Part shown: one piece after another, positions 40,725 through 49,690 of the stretch
How the letters are laid out: every line of letters begins with the position of its first letter
How positions within the stretch are numbered: position 1 is the stretch's first letter
From: Raoultibacter phocaeensis
GTDB taxonomy: Bacteria > Actinomycetota > Coriobacteriia > Coriobacteriales > Eggerthellaceae
Assembly (NCBI RefSeq): GCF_901411515.1
Contig: NZ_CABDUX010000002.1
Coordinates: 992,001-1,056,000, forward strand
Direction of reading: 5' to 3'
Length of the DNA: 64,000 bases
Notes under the pieces: model-generated
The model's database searches: none
What the model was told of the DNA's origin: nothing
What the model saw: the letters and a program-made list of their open reading frames with translations, nothing else
Translations under genes and position numbers: made by a program

Positions 40725-42477
40725 CACTGCCTCCTTCCCTCGCATCAGACGCGGGCACGATAGCCGAAAACGCGCAGTACTGGGCGCATTGGCCGCACCC
40801 GATGCACATGAGCGCGTCGATGGCGGCAACGCCCGTTTCCGGATCTTTTGAAATGGCCGGGCAGCCGAGCGTCGGGCACACGCCGCATGCGCGGCAATCG
40901 CCGGTTACGGCGAAGGCCGGCTTGCGCACGCGGTCGACGAGCACGCACGGGGCCCTGAACACGATGACTGACAGACCGTCGGACTCCGTCGCCTGCTTAA
41001 GAGCGTTGCGCACGTCTTTCATGCTATGGGGATCGACGGTGGCCACATCTTCGACACCGAGCGCGCGGATGATTCCCTCGAGGTCGAGCTCACGGGTGGG
41101 GCGCTTCTGCAAGGTGATGCCGTTGAAGGGGTTGCCCTGCTGGCCTGTCATGGCAGTCGTGCGGTTGTCGAGGATGCACACCGTTCCCGATCCGCGGTTG
41201 TACACCGTATTGATAAGCGAACTCAAGCCCGAATGCGCGAACGTCGAATCCCCAATGACGGCGACGACGGGACGATGCTTCTCCTCGGCAAGCGCAAGCT
41301 CGAAACCGTGGGCCATCGAAATCGAAGCGCCCATGTCCACACAGGTGTCCATAGCCGATAACGGCGGAAGCGCTCCGAGCGTGTAGCAGCCGATGTCGCC
41401 CGTGACGATGGCCTTGATGCGCGCGAGCTCTTTGAACACGAGGCGGTGCGGGCATCCGGCGCAGAGCGCCGGCGGACGGCCGGGAACGTCGGCCTGCGCA
41501 TCGGCATGGCCGGCTTCCTCTTTGTCGAACGCCGCTCTGATCATGCCGGGAGTGAGCTCCCCGTCGAGAGGCAGCGGCTTTCCGGGTACGGGCGAAACTT
41601 CGATGCCGAGCGAGCGGATCTGCGTCGAAAGGTAGTCTGACGCCTCTTCAACCACGTAGAACGCCTCGACCGACGAGGCGAACGCAGCGAGCTTTTCCTT
41701 GGGTAGCGGCCAGGTGACTCCGAGTTTGAGGATGCTCGCTTCGGGAACAGCCTCGATCACGTGCTGGTAGGAAGCCCCTGCGCACACGATACCGATCTTC
41801 GGATCTCCTTTGGTTACCGTATTGTACGGGCACATTTCAACCCATGCCTTGAGCTCAGCTACCCGAGCATCCTGCACCTTGCGGCGCGGCTTTGCGAAAG
41901 CGGGCATCATCACCCATTTGCCCGCATCCTTCCCGTACGGCTTGAGATCATGCCCGGTACGCGGCCCGGGTTCGACCGGTGTCTTGGTATGCGAGATGCG
42001 CACCGTCGAACGAATGAGGAACGGCACGTCGAACCGCTCGGACAGATCGTACGCTTCGCGCGTGTACGCAAGCGCCTCGGCCGAATCGGACGGCTCGAGC
42101 ATCGGCATGCGCGCCGCAAGCGCATAGAAGCGGGAATCCTGCTCGTTTTGCGACGAGTGCATGCCCGGATCGTCCGCCGCGAGTATGACGACGCCGCCGC
42201 TCACTCCAGTATAGGCAGCTGTGAACAGGGGGTCGGCAGCCACATTCACGCCGACATGCTTCATGGTGGCGAGCACGCGGGCACCGGCCGCCGAGGCGCC
42301 CATGCCCACTTCAAGCGCCACCTTCTCGTTCGGACACCACTCGGCGTACACGCCTTCCTTTTCCGCAAAGGCTTCCATGGTTTCAGTCGAGGGGGTCCCC
42401 GGATACGCAACGCCGATGCGCGCACCTGCCTCCCATGCCCCCTGGGCTATCGCTTCGTTGCCGGATAGCAGTTCCAT
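40714..42477 (-). CDS. iorA: Indolepyruvate:ferredoxin oxidoreductase, alpha subunit
   Basis: 587 residues. N-terminal pyrimidine-binding domain (GARIGVAYPGTPSTETMEAFAE), TPP-binding core (GDIGCYTLGALPPLSAMDTCVDMG), and C-terminal ferredoxin domain with two Cys sets (CRACGVCPTLGC and CIGCGQCAQYC). The reduced ferredoxin could feed the Ech hydrogenase encoded at 49-55 kb. ATG 42477 is preferred; the ribosome binding site GGAGGG is somewhat distant and GTG 42489 or 42513 are possible. Confidence 0.94.
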   Translation of the reverse strand: MELLSGNEAIAQGAWEAGARIGVAYPGTPSTETMEAFAEKEGVYAEWCPNEKVALEVGMGASAAGARVLATMKHVGVNVAADPLFTAAYTGVSGGVVILAADDPGMHSSQNEQDSRFYALAARMPMLEPSDSAEALAYTREAYDLSERFDVPFLIRSTVRISHTKTPVEPGPRTGHDLKPYGKDAGKWVMMPAFAKPRRKVQDARVAELKAWVEMCPYNTVTKGDPKIGIVCAGASYQHVIEAVPEASILKLGVTWPLPKEKLAAFASSVEAFYVVEEASDYLSTQIRSLGIEVSPVPGKPLPLDGELTPGMIRAAFDKEEAGHADAQADVPGRPPALCAGCPHRLVFKELARIKAIVTGDIGCYTLGALPPLSAMDTCVDMGASISMAHGFELALAEEKHRPVVAVIGDSTFAHSGLSSLINTVYNRGSGTVCILDNRTTAMTGQQGNPFNGITLQKRPTRELDLEGIIRALGVEDVATVDPHSMKDVRNALKQATESDGLSVIVFRAPCVLVDRVRKPAFAVTGDCRACGVCPTLGCPAISKDPETGVAAIDALMCIGCGQCAQYCAFSAIVPASDAREGGSDVR

Positions 42478-42567
42478 CTGCGCATCCACTCCCTCCAGGC
42501 CGCCCGCGAACACCGAACGGCCGCTCGTCTCGTTTCGATGACGGCGCTGCGCACAGCGCCTCGGTGT

Positions 42568-43020
42568 CTATGCCTCGGGACCCACCTGGTACAGCAGGCA
42601 GAACACGCCGATCTGAACGATATCGCCGTCTGCAAGCACAGCCGACTCGATGCTCTCGTTGTTGATCCAAACGCCGTTGTAGGAGTTCGCATCCGAAATG
42701 CGGTACCCAGCGCCGTCAGGGGCGATTGCAGCATGTTCGCGCGATACGGTCATGTCGTTGAGGAATATGTCGCATCGGGGGCTTCTCCCGATGGTCAGTT
42801 CGGTTTCCCCGAGTTTGAACACGGTTTCGATCTGGGGTCCGCGCACGATGCGCAAACTCGCATTCGCGGGCGGCTTCGGAGCGGAACAAACCACATCTCG
42901 GCCGCTGAACTCGAGCGGGGCAAAGCTCTGCGTCGATCCAAGCAGCTTGAACCCGCACGTCGGGCATACGGCAGCACCCGTTGGCAAAGGATTGCTGCAG
43001 ATCGGACAATTATCGCTCAT
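42568..43020 (-). CDS. Zinc-ribbon FHA-domain protein
   Basis: 150 residues. The N-terminal zinc ribbon has CPIC and CPTCG; the C-terminal FHA domain has the phosphothreonine-binding residues GRSPRCDIFLNDMTVSREHA and SYNGVWINN. FHA proteins read phosphothreonine marks made by Ser/Thr kinases such as PknB. It lies between dacA and iorA, so probably belongs to cell-wall or division signalling rather than to aryl metabolism. Confidence 0.88.
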   Translation of the reverse strand: MSDNCPICSNPLPTGAAVCPTCGFKLLGSTQSFAPLEFSGRDVVCSAPKPPANASLRIVRGPQIETVFKLGETELTIGRSPRCDIFLNDMTVSREHAAIAPDGAGYRISDANSYNGVWINNESIESAVLADGDIVQIGVFCLLYQVGPEA

Positions 43021-43056
43021 ACTGCTACCTCGTTCGTATACTCGCATCCAGTGCGT

Positions 43057-44472
43057 TTACTGTGCGCTGGTCTTATCGATCACAAGCGGCGTCTCGTTGA
43101 GAAGCACGCTCTCGGCAACGCTGGGCTGTCCCGAGAAACCTCTGAACAGGCGATCCCACCATACGCCGATCCCCTGAAACAGGTCGGGCGCCTCGACGTC
43201 TTCAGCGGCGATGAGGTCCACCGTCGCCATGACCTCGTTGCGCTGCTTGAAGGTAAGCGTACCCACCTTCTCGCCCGCATGCACGTTGCCGGTGATCGTT
43301 TCGTATTCAACCGATTGGCTAATGTTGCCGTTCAGGTCGAATATGTCGATCGTCTGCTCGGGATCCGCCACCGTCGCCTTCACGGTGCAGTCGATCCATT
43401 CCGTATGCGCCACCTCGGCCACCACGGGCACCTCGGCGGAACCGTTCACGTTCGACACCGTCGTCATGTGCGCGTTGATGAGCCTGTAGTCATCAGTATG
43501 CTCGTAGACCCAGTCGAGAAGGGTCTGCGCATCGGTGAAACGCTGCGCTTCGGACGTGGAGTGGATGACGATGGCGTACATCTCGTCCCCGTCGCGGTTC
43601 GCAGCACCCGCAAACGACGGTCCCGCAAGCGCGGTGAAACCGGTCTTGATGCCGCAGGCGCCGTCGAAACCATTCTTGAGCATCTCGTCGGTGCTCTCAA
43701 GATACAGATCGGCCTTCGTACCGTCAGCGCGGGTAACGGTGATGGTCTCGTTGGGCGTTGCCACAATGGTGCGGAACACCTCGTCCTTCATAGCCGCCTG
43801 GGCCATAAGCCCCACATCGGAGGCACAGCTGTGATGGCTTCCCTTCCAGATGCCGTCATCGAGGCCATGGGGGTTCTCGAATACCGTATCGATGCAGCCG
43901 AGCTCGGCTGCGCGGGTGTTCATGCGGTCGATGAAGACCGCATACGCCTCATCGCCTCCCATATTCGAGTCGCCCGCGATCACCTTGCCGACGCTTTCGG
44001 CGATAGCGATGGCCGCATCGTTGCCCGAAGAGAGCAACAGCGCTTTGAGCGCGACGTCGAGCGTCATCGTATCGCCTTCGATGAGCGAAGCCGACGATTC
44101 GCCGACCGTAGCCGCTCGGGCGCTTGTGACGACGACAGTGTCGAGCGGGGCGCTTTCAAGGGCGACGAGCGCGGTCATGATCTTGGTGATCGAGGCGATC
44201 TGGGTCGGATCGGTTGCGTTGCGCTCGAAGTACACGGTGCCTGCCGCGTCCATGACAAGCGCGTATTCGGCATCGATGCTCGGGCATTGCGCCACCGAAA
44301 GCCCGCGCGAATCGACGCTGAGGCCCAATACGACGTCTGCTTTCCGAACATCGGCAAACGCACCCGAGGGCACGGCCGCCGACAGAGCGAGCGTCAATGC
44401 AAGTACGCAAGCTAGGAAGCTCGCGTACCAGGTGAAGGGTTGTTTCTTGAGATGTGCGTACCCGTTAGTCAA
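43057..44472 (-). CDS. dacA: D-alanyl-D-alanine carboxypeptidase (PBP5 type)
   Basis: 471 residues. Signal peptide (FLACVLALTLALSAAVPSGAFA), active-site SxxK in ASITKIMT, SxN in LSSGNDAAIA, KTG in CGIKTGFT, then the PBP5-like C-terminal beta domain. It trims the terminal D-Ala from peptidoglycan stem peptides at the outer face of the membrane. The C-terminus lacks a clear amphipathic anchor. Overlaps the ACT gene upstream by eight bases, so it is co-expressed with aryl-CoA genes. Confidence 0.92.
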   Translation of the reverse strand: MTNGYAHLKKQPFTWYASFLACVLALTLALSAAVPSGAFADVRKADVVLGLSVDSRGLSVAQCPSIDAEYALVMDAAGTVYFERNATDPTQIASITKIMTALVALESAPLDTVVVTSARAATVGESSASLIEGDTMTLDVALKALLLSSGNDAAIAIAESVGKVIAGDSNMGGDEAYAVFIDRMNTRAAELGCIDTVFENPHGLDDGIWKGSHHSCASDVGLMAQAAMKDEVFRTIVATPNETITVTRADGTKADLYLESTDEMLKNGFDGACGIKTGFTALAGPSFAGAANRDGDEMYAIVIHSTSEAQRFTDAQTLLDWVYEHTDDYRLINAHMTTVSNVNGSAEVPVVAEVAHTEWIDCTVKATVADPEQTIDIFDLNGNISQSVEYETITGNVHAGEKVGTLTFKQRNEVMATVDLIAAEDVEAPDLFQGIGVWWDRLFRGFSGQPSVAESVLLNETPLVIDKTSAQ

Positions 44473-44890
44473 TTGCGTAGATTTCCTCCGGTGCTACAGG
44501 CTCGAAGCCCGCTTCTCCCAATGCGTCCTCAATACTATGGTCGCTCACCTTGAGCACGTCAATGGCGTAGTCTTGGTTAACGGAAAAACAATAGCCGTAC
44601 TCGATGTTCACGTCGTTCTCGTTGAAGAATTCGAGCAGATCGGCGAGCCCGCCTGGGCGGTTGGGAACCTTGACGGCGAGGACGGGCGTGAGCGTTGCGC
44701 GGTATCCCGCCTGCTCAAGCGCATCGGCTGCCGCTTCGGGCGTATCGCAGAATATGCGGGCCACTCCGAAATCGGTCGTATCGGCCAAAAACAGTGCGCT
44801 CATGTTGATGCCCGCATCGGCGATGGTGCGGCATGCGCTGGCCAAGCGGCCTTTTTCGTTCTCGAGGAATACCGTCAGCTGAGAAATCAT
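44465..44890 (-). CDS. Second ACT-domain protein, paired with paaK2
   Basis: 141 residues with two ACT domains (QLTVFLENEKGRLASACRTIADAGINMS and VLAVKVPNRPGGLADLLEFFNENDVNIEYGY), paralogous to the protein at 39700. Its ATG overlaps the stop of paaK2. This PaaK-ACT pairing, repeated twice within 8 kb, suggests that the ACT protein is a dedicated regulator of the ligase. Confidence 0.9.
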   Translation of the reverse strand: MISQLTVFLENEKGRLASACRTIADAGINMSALFLADTTDFGVARIFCDTPEAAADALEQAGYRATLTPVLAVKVPNRPGGLADLLEFFNENDVNIEYGYCFSVNQDYAIDVLKVSDHSIEDALGEAGFEPVAPEEIYAID

Positions 44891-46197
44891 GCCTGCTTCC
44901 CTTCTCTTAAGTCCACTATGCGCTTCGCCTTGCCCTCGCTCCGGGCGATCGTCTTCGGCTCGACGATCTTGATATCGACGGCGATCTGCAAGTTGCTCTT
45001 AAGCTCGGAGGCAAGGCGCCCCTTGAGCTCTTCGAGCTTGCGGATTTCGTCGAACGGGAACTCGGGCACGGTTTCCACCTGAAGCTCCACGTGATCGAGC
45101 GGGCCTTTGGTGGAAAGGACGATCTGGTATTGCGCCGCGATTTCGGGGAACCCTACGATGACGTGCTCGATCTGGGACGGGAACACGTTCACGCCGCGGA
45201 TGATCAGCATGTCGTCGGTGCGGCCCACGATACGGTCGATTTTGCGGTGCGTGCGTCCACAGCTGCACTCTTCGGCGATGATGCGCGTCACGTCGCGGGT
45301 GCGGTAGCGGATGAGCGGGCAGCACTCGCGGGTAAGCGTGGTGAACACGAGCTCGCCCCATTCGCCATCGGGAAGAGGCTTCAGCGTGTCGGGATCGACG
45401 ATCTCGGCGAAGAAGTGGTCTTCGGCCACATGGAGGCCGTTCGAAGCGGCGCACTCCATGGCGACGCCTGGCCCCATCACCTCGGAAAGCCCGTACACGT
45501 CGCAGTACTGGATGCCGAGCTTCGTACGGATGTCCTCGCGCATGCTCTCGGAGGCGGGCTCGGCACCGAAGATACCGGCTGATATCTTGAAGTCCGCTGC
45601 AGGATCGTAGCCCATCTCGATGGCCGTGTCGGCGATGAGCAGCGCGTAGGAGGGCGTGCACGCGAGTATGTCGGTGCCGAGATCCTTCATCATCTGGATC
45701 TGGCGCTTCGTGTTGCCCGACGAGGTAGGTATAACCGAGCAGCCAACCGCCTCGCCGCCTGCATGCGCTCCGAGACCGCCGGTGAACAGCCCGTAGCCAT
45801 ACGAAACCTGAATGGTCGATTCGGGGCCGCCGTTCACCATGTAAATGCCGCGGGCAAAGCAATCACCCCAGTTCTTCAAATCACTTGCCGTATGGCCGAC
45901 AACCGTTGCCTGGCCGGTCGTGCCCGACGAGGCGTGGATTCGTGCAACGTCGCGCTGCCCCACGGCGAACAACCCGAACGGATAGGCGTCGCGCATGTCC
46001 TGCTTGACCACGAACGGGAATTTCGCCAAATCGTCGAGCGATTTGAGGTCGCCCGGTTCGACGCCGGCCGCTTCGAAGGAGGCGCGGTAGAATTCGATGT
46101 TGTCGAAGGCGTGCTGGACCGACCACTGCATACGTGCAAGCTGAAGCTCGCGGAGCTGCTCGATCGGCATGGTCTCGATATCTGGCTGGTAATACAC
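44887..46197 (-). CDS. paaK: Phenylacetate-CoA ligase (second copy)
   Basis: 436 residues: SSGTTGQATVVGHTASD, YGLSEVMGPGVAMEC, YRTRDVTRI and IIRGVNVFPSQIE. Same fold and motifs as the copy at 38375 but clearly diverged, so they may prefer different aryl acids. The start is placed at GTG 46197 with AGAAGG upstream; ATG 46170 is possible. A reading frame open to 46320 overlaps the VanW gene and is not used. Confidence 0.9.
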   Translation of the reverse strand: MYYQPDIETMPIEQLRELQLARMQWSVQHAFDNIEFYRASFEAAGVEPGDLKSLDDLAKFPFVVKQDMRDAYPFGLFAVGQRDVARIHASSGTTGQATVVGHTASDLKNWGDCFARGIYMVNGGPESTIQVSYGYGLFTGGLGAHAGGEAVGCSVIPTSSGNTKRQIQMMKDLGTDILACTPSYALLIADTAIEMGYDPAADFKISAGIFGAEPASESMREDIRTKLGIQYCDVYGLSEVMGPGVAMECAASNGLHVAEDHFFAEIVDPDTLKPLPDGEWGELVFTTLTRECCPLIRYRTRDVTRIIAEECSCGRTHRKIDRIVGRTDDMLIIRGVNVFPSQIEHVIVGFPEIAAQYQIVLSTKGPLDHVELQVETVPEFPFDEIRKLEELKGRLASELKSNLQIAVDIKIVEPKTIARSEGKAKRIVDLREGKQA

Positions 46198-46219
46198 TGG
46201 TTCGTACCTTCTTTCGCTT

Positions 46220-48499
46220 CTATGCGTTCCCGTTGCTTTCGGCGCCGCCTTGTCCGGCGCTTGATTCACTCTGGTCGTTCTTTTCTTCCCCGGTTTGCTC
46301 CTTGACGGGCGGTCCCTCAATTTTTACTTCGTTTATCGGACTGTATGTCGAAGAGAAAAGATCCTCATGCAGTATTGTGCCATTTTTATCCTTGACCATG
46401 CGCACAATCGATATCTTTCGGCCGTCGGTCCCGACCGTTTTCACATAACTGGTACCCGGAGCGAGGTTCTCGTCGACTTTCGTCTTGGTTTTGAACTTCT
46501 CGCCTTCCTGCCATTCGCCGATGCTCGTTTCCACTTGGTATTCGGGATTGACGCCGTAGAGGGTCGCCGTCACGGTGGTATCGGTGTAGCTCATCGCAAG
46601 AAGCACATCCGAGGGACTGTCGTTCTTCCAGACGAGATCGAGGTCGGGGTAAGCTACTGCAGCATCACGCCCCGCCGGGTAGCTTGCAATGTAGAGGGAA
46701 TGGTTGTGCCGGGTGACGACCGGAAACCCTGAATCGTACACGGCGTTGAACACGGTAGTTGCTACCTGGCAGATGCCACCGCCGATCGCATCGACGAACT
46801 CGTCGTCGAGAATGGCTCCCGCGCCCTGGAAACCTGCCTCCTCGTTATAGTCTCCCGACGTGTCGTTGAACGACCAGGTTCCTCCGTCTGCTTTGATGAT
46901 TGAGTTGTTGAGCAGGTCGGCTCCAAGGTGGATGTTGTGCTGGCGCGAGGAGGGTTCGGCGGTGTATTCGGTCGTAAACGTGGCGATCGAGCTGATGACG
47001 CCGTTCTCGAGCGCCTCCGAAAGCGGCATGGTATCGGGCACCTTCTTCTCCCCCACCTCGATGATCGGCGCAGAGCCGGACTGCGCGGAATCGGAAGACG
47101 CATCGAACAACGCGCGTTCGAGGTCGCTGACCGCTTGGCCCGCAACGGGGATGGTCTCATCGGTTTCGGTATGCACGATCTGCTCGTCGCCCGCGATTTC
47201 GAACGTCACCTTGATAGCATCGCCGTCGAACGTCGATTTGAGGTGGTTGATCACGATGCCCTTGGCGATGCTCTGATCGAGGTAGGGCTCGAGCGCATAC
47301 GCATTTTCTTCGCCGACAACACGCGTTTTCACCCATGATCCGATATCGCTTGCCGACGCTTCCCAAACAGTCCCTTTGTAGGAAAACGTTGCGCCCTCGG
47401 ATATCGTTTTGTTCACGAGATCGCATACGCGCTGCGCCTCGTCACGCGATATCTGGATGGGGGCATACTCGGTGTGGGCCACAAAGACCGCCCGTTCACC
47501 CGCCTCGGATAAAAATGCATCGTTGAGCTCCGCTTCGAGCGCTTCTCTGTCGACCATGTTGCCGTCGCGCCCCTCGGTGATGCGCGCCACACCGTCGCTG
47601 ACAAGAATATCGAAGTTCATGCGGACCTGCCCGATGGCGGCATCGATCTCCTCCGCAAGTCCGTCGATCGCCTGCCAGTCGAACGTTGCCGTTGGCTTAA
47701 GGTGCTCGCCGAACAGAAGCGCATCAATGCGCGCGACTACCCCGCCCTCCTCGCGTCCAACGGCCAACGCGCGGAAGGCCAGCCCCTCGGCATCGAAGGT
47801 AGCCGAAAGCGAAGCCGCATCGGCCGTCCAAAGCACCTTGTTCGCCTTCGCCTCGTCAACCGATTGCTGTTCGGCAAGCGCATTGTTCTCGGCTTTCGCG
47901 AGTGCAGCCTCGATGTCTTCGCTTGCTTCCTCGTTGGCGAATATAAGCACCTCTTTGTTGGCGAGACGGGGCGCATACGTCGACTCGAGCAGATCGCGCG
48001 CCTCTTCGACGGATTTACCGCTGAGATCGACCTCCCCTACCGTAACCCCGGGATACACCTTCCCCCAGTTCACAGCTAAATCGATACCGAAGGCCGTTCC
48101 GAAGAAAACGACGATTGCGACCGCGATGACGGCCGCTTTGCTTCGGGCGATAGTGTGGAACAGAAACCCGAAGAACCTGCCGAGTGCGGAAAACACCATG
48201 GCCGCTATGCCGCCGAGAGTCAAGAAGAACGTCTTGAGCGCACCCGCGAAGCCCGATGCGCCGGAATTCTTGTTCGGCTCTTTGGTCCAAAGCGTCGTTT
48301 GCCCGAGCGGGTTGTGCGATCCGGGCATCGCGCGGCGTGCGCCTTGCGTGCGCGAGGGCGCAGACCGCCGGCCCGATGGGCCCGCATCCCGCTTCGCCTT
48401 CGCAGACGACGCCCCGCGATGACGGGGTGCGGGATTAACGGATCCGCCAGGAGCCTTACGCCCGGCTTTACCGGAATTCGGTGTTCGCTTCTGAACCAC
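46220..48499 (-). CDS. VanW-family membrane-anchored cell wall protein
   Basis: 759 residues. About 120 basic, Pro/Ser/Gly-rich cytosolic residues, one TM helix (SKAAVIAVAIVVFFGTAFGIDLAV), then two peptidoglycan-binding-4 type repeats, the VanW domain (DDEFVDAIGGGICQVATTVFNAVYDSGFPVVTRHNHS) and a C-terminal G5-like stretch with a Ser/Gln/Glu tail. VanW-type proteins are tied to the wall and to glycopeptide-resistance loci, but their biochemical role is not settled. GTG start shortly after pgsA implies coupling. Confidence 0.88.
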   Translation of the reverse strand: MVQKRTPNSGKAGRKAPGGSVNPAPRHRGASSAKAKRDAGPSGRRSAPSRTQGARRAMPGSHNPLGQTTLWTKEPNKNSGASGFAGALKTFFLTLGGIAAMVFSALGRFFGFLFHTIARSKAAVIAVAIVVFFGTAFGIDLAVNWGKVYPGVTVGEVDLSGKSVEEARDLLESTYAPRLANKEVLIFANEEASEDIEAALAKAENNALAEQQSVDEAKANKVLWTADAASLSATFDAEGLAFRALAVGREEGGVVARIDALLFGEHLKPTATFDWQAIDGLAEEIDAAIGQVRMNFDILVSDGVARITEGRDGNMVDREALEAELNDAFLSEAGERAVFVAHTEYAPIQISRDEAQRVCDLVNKTISEGATFSYKGTVWEASASDIGSWVKTRVVGEENAYALEPYLDQSIAKGIVINHLKSTFDGDAIKVTFEIAGDEQIVHTETDETIPVAGQAVSDLERALFDASSDSAQSGSAPIIEVGEKKVPDTMPLSEALENGVISSIATFTTEYTAEPSSRQHNIHLGADLLNNSIIKADGGTWSFNDTSGDYNEEAGFQGAGAILDDEFVDAIGGGICQVATTVFNAVYDSGFPVVTRHNHSLYIASYPAGRDAAVAYPDLDLVWKNDSPSDVLLAMSYTDTTVTATLYGVNPEYQVETSIGEWQEGEKFKTKTKVDENLAPGTSYVKTVGTDGRKISIVRMVKDKNGTILHEDLFSSTYSPINEVKIEGPPVKEQTGEEKNDQSESSAGQGGAESNGNA

Positions 48500-48502
48500 A
48501 GG

Positions 48503-49159
48503 CTAGACCGCTTCGTCGTCTCGGGCAGCTTTCATCTTTTTGATGGCCGCAGATACGTAGTACACCGTGGTTGCCAGGCCGAGCACGAGGCCCGCGTACA
48601 CGAACCAAATGCCCCACGATACCGCAGCCGCGTTCAGGCCGGGCAGCCATGCAACGTCGATGAGGCCCGCGCCGGGAATGAGCGGCCAGTTGAGCAGCAG
48701 GCCCGCGAATCCGACGAAGAGCAGTGTTGTCGCGACCTTGCCTGCGTAGATGACGGCGACCCTGATTTTGTACTTGCTGAGAAGAAACGCGCCCCCTGCG
48801 AGAAGCAGCAGATCGCGCGCCAGTACGACGACGATGATCCAGATCGGGAGCCTGCCTACCATAAGCAGGCCGAGCACGCCCGCGATCATGAGCAGCCGGT
48901 CCACTGCGGGATCGAGCAGCTGTCCGAGCTTCGATACCGTATGCGTTCGGCGCGCGATCTGGCCGTCGATCCAGTCGGTCCCCGCTGCGAGGGCGTAGAT
49001 GAACGTCGCGAGGATGTCGTAGCCTTCCATGAGAAGCACGAAAAACACCGGGATCATGCACAGCCTGATTGCAGATATCACGTTCGGGACGGTGAATACC
49101 CTGTTAGAGACAGGCTCTCCAGAACCGTCTGCAATCTGCTTGTCCGTATCCTTCGCCAT
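48503..49159 (-). CDS. pgsA: CDP-alcohol phosphatidyltransferase (phosphatidylglycerophosphate synthase-like)
   Basis: 218 residues, about five TM helices, with the family signature D-x2-D-G-x2-A-R-x8-G-x3-D-x3-D as DWIDGQIARRTHTVSKLGQLLDPAVD. It probably joins CDP-diacylglycerol to glycerol-3-phosphate, the first step of anionic phospholipid synthesis. First gene of the long minus-strand run reaching 37.4 kb. A terminator for the ech operon lies just upstream. Confidence 0.88.
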   Translation of the reverse strand: MAKDTDKQIADGSGEPVSNRVFTVPNVISAIRLCMIPVFFVLLMEGYDILATFIYALAAGTDWIDGQIARRTHTVSKLGQLLDPAVDRLLMIAGVLGLLMVGRLPIWIIVVVLARDLLLLAGGAFLLSKYKIRVAVIYAGKVATTLLFVGFAGLLLNWPLIPGAGLIDVAWLPGLNAAAVSWGIWFVYAGLVLGLATTVYYVSAAIKKMKAARDDEAV

Positions 49160-49182
49160 GCCTCTTCTTTCTCAAACGTAAA

Positions 49183-49209
49183 ACCGGGCCCGCATTCCAC
49201 GGGCCCGGT
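49183..49209 (-). terminator. Terminator of the ech operon
   Basis: On the minus strand ACCGGGCCCG pairs with CGGGCCCGGT around a seven-base loop and is followed by TTTTACG. It lies between echF and pgsA. Confidence 0.85.
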
Positions 49210-49306
49210 CCGATTACTGTTCGTATAACGTATCCGATGCATTCCGCTTATGGATGCTCGCGCTGGCTCGATGCCAACCGGCATTCATTCTAGCAGGTTT
49301 CTTCGG

Positions 49307-49684
49307 TTACTCGGTTTCCTTCGCAGTTTTTTCCGTTTCTGTTGCCGTAACTTTCGAAACGACGTCGACGTACTTCTCAGCAGCGGGCGGCGTGTACGAC
49401 GGATCCATGGAAAGGCACGATTTCGGGCACTCGCGCACGCAGCTGCCGCACTGTACGCATCTGAAGCGGTTGATCGACCAGGTACCGGCCGGCTTGTCGA
49501 CTTCGATCGCCCCGGTCGGGCATCGTTTCTGGCAGATTCCGCACAAGATGCACGCATCGATGTCGTTGACGATATGGCCTTTGAGTCCCGCAGGGGCGGG
49601 TTTCGTTTCCACCGGATACAGGATCGTCTCCGGCTTTTTGAACATCGAGCCGAACGTCATCTTTCCCAGTTTGAAGCTTCCCAT
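49307..49684 (-). CDS. echF: Ech hydrogenase ferredoxin subunit EchF
   Basis: 125 residues with two [4Fe-4S] motifs, CILCGICQKRCPTGA and CVQCGSCVRECPKSC, homologous to NuoI/HyfH. It passes electrons between soluble ferredoxin and the small subunit. Last gene of the six-gene cluster. The C-terminus (about 30 residues) is an acidic/Thr-rich tail (VTATETEKTAKETE). Confidence 0.88.
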   Translation of the reverse strand: MGSFKLGKMTFGSMFKKPETILYPVETKPAPAGLKGHIVNDIDACILCGICQKRCPTGAIEVDKPAGTWSINRFRCVQCGSCVRECPKSCLSMDPSYTPPAAEKYVDVVSKVTATETEKTAKETE

Positions 49685-49690
49685 GCTGCC

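Noticed and set aside
42538..44415. Long plus-strand open frame (625 codons) across FHA and dacA
   Set aside because: It lies antisense to two well-supported genes; GC-rich codon third positions create long mirror frames. No family motif or ribosome binding site.
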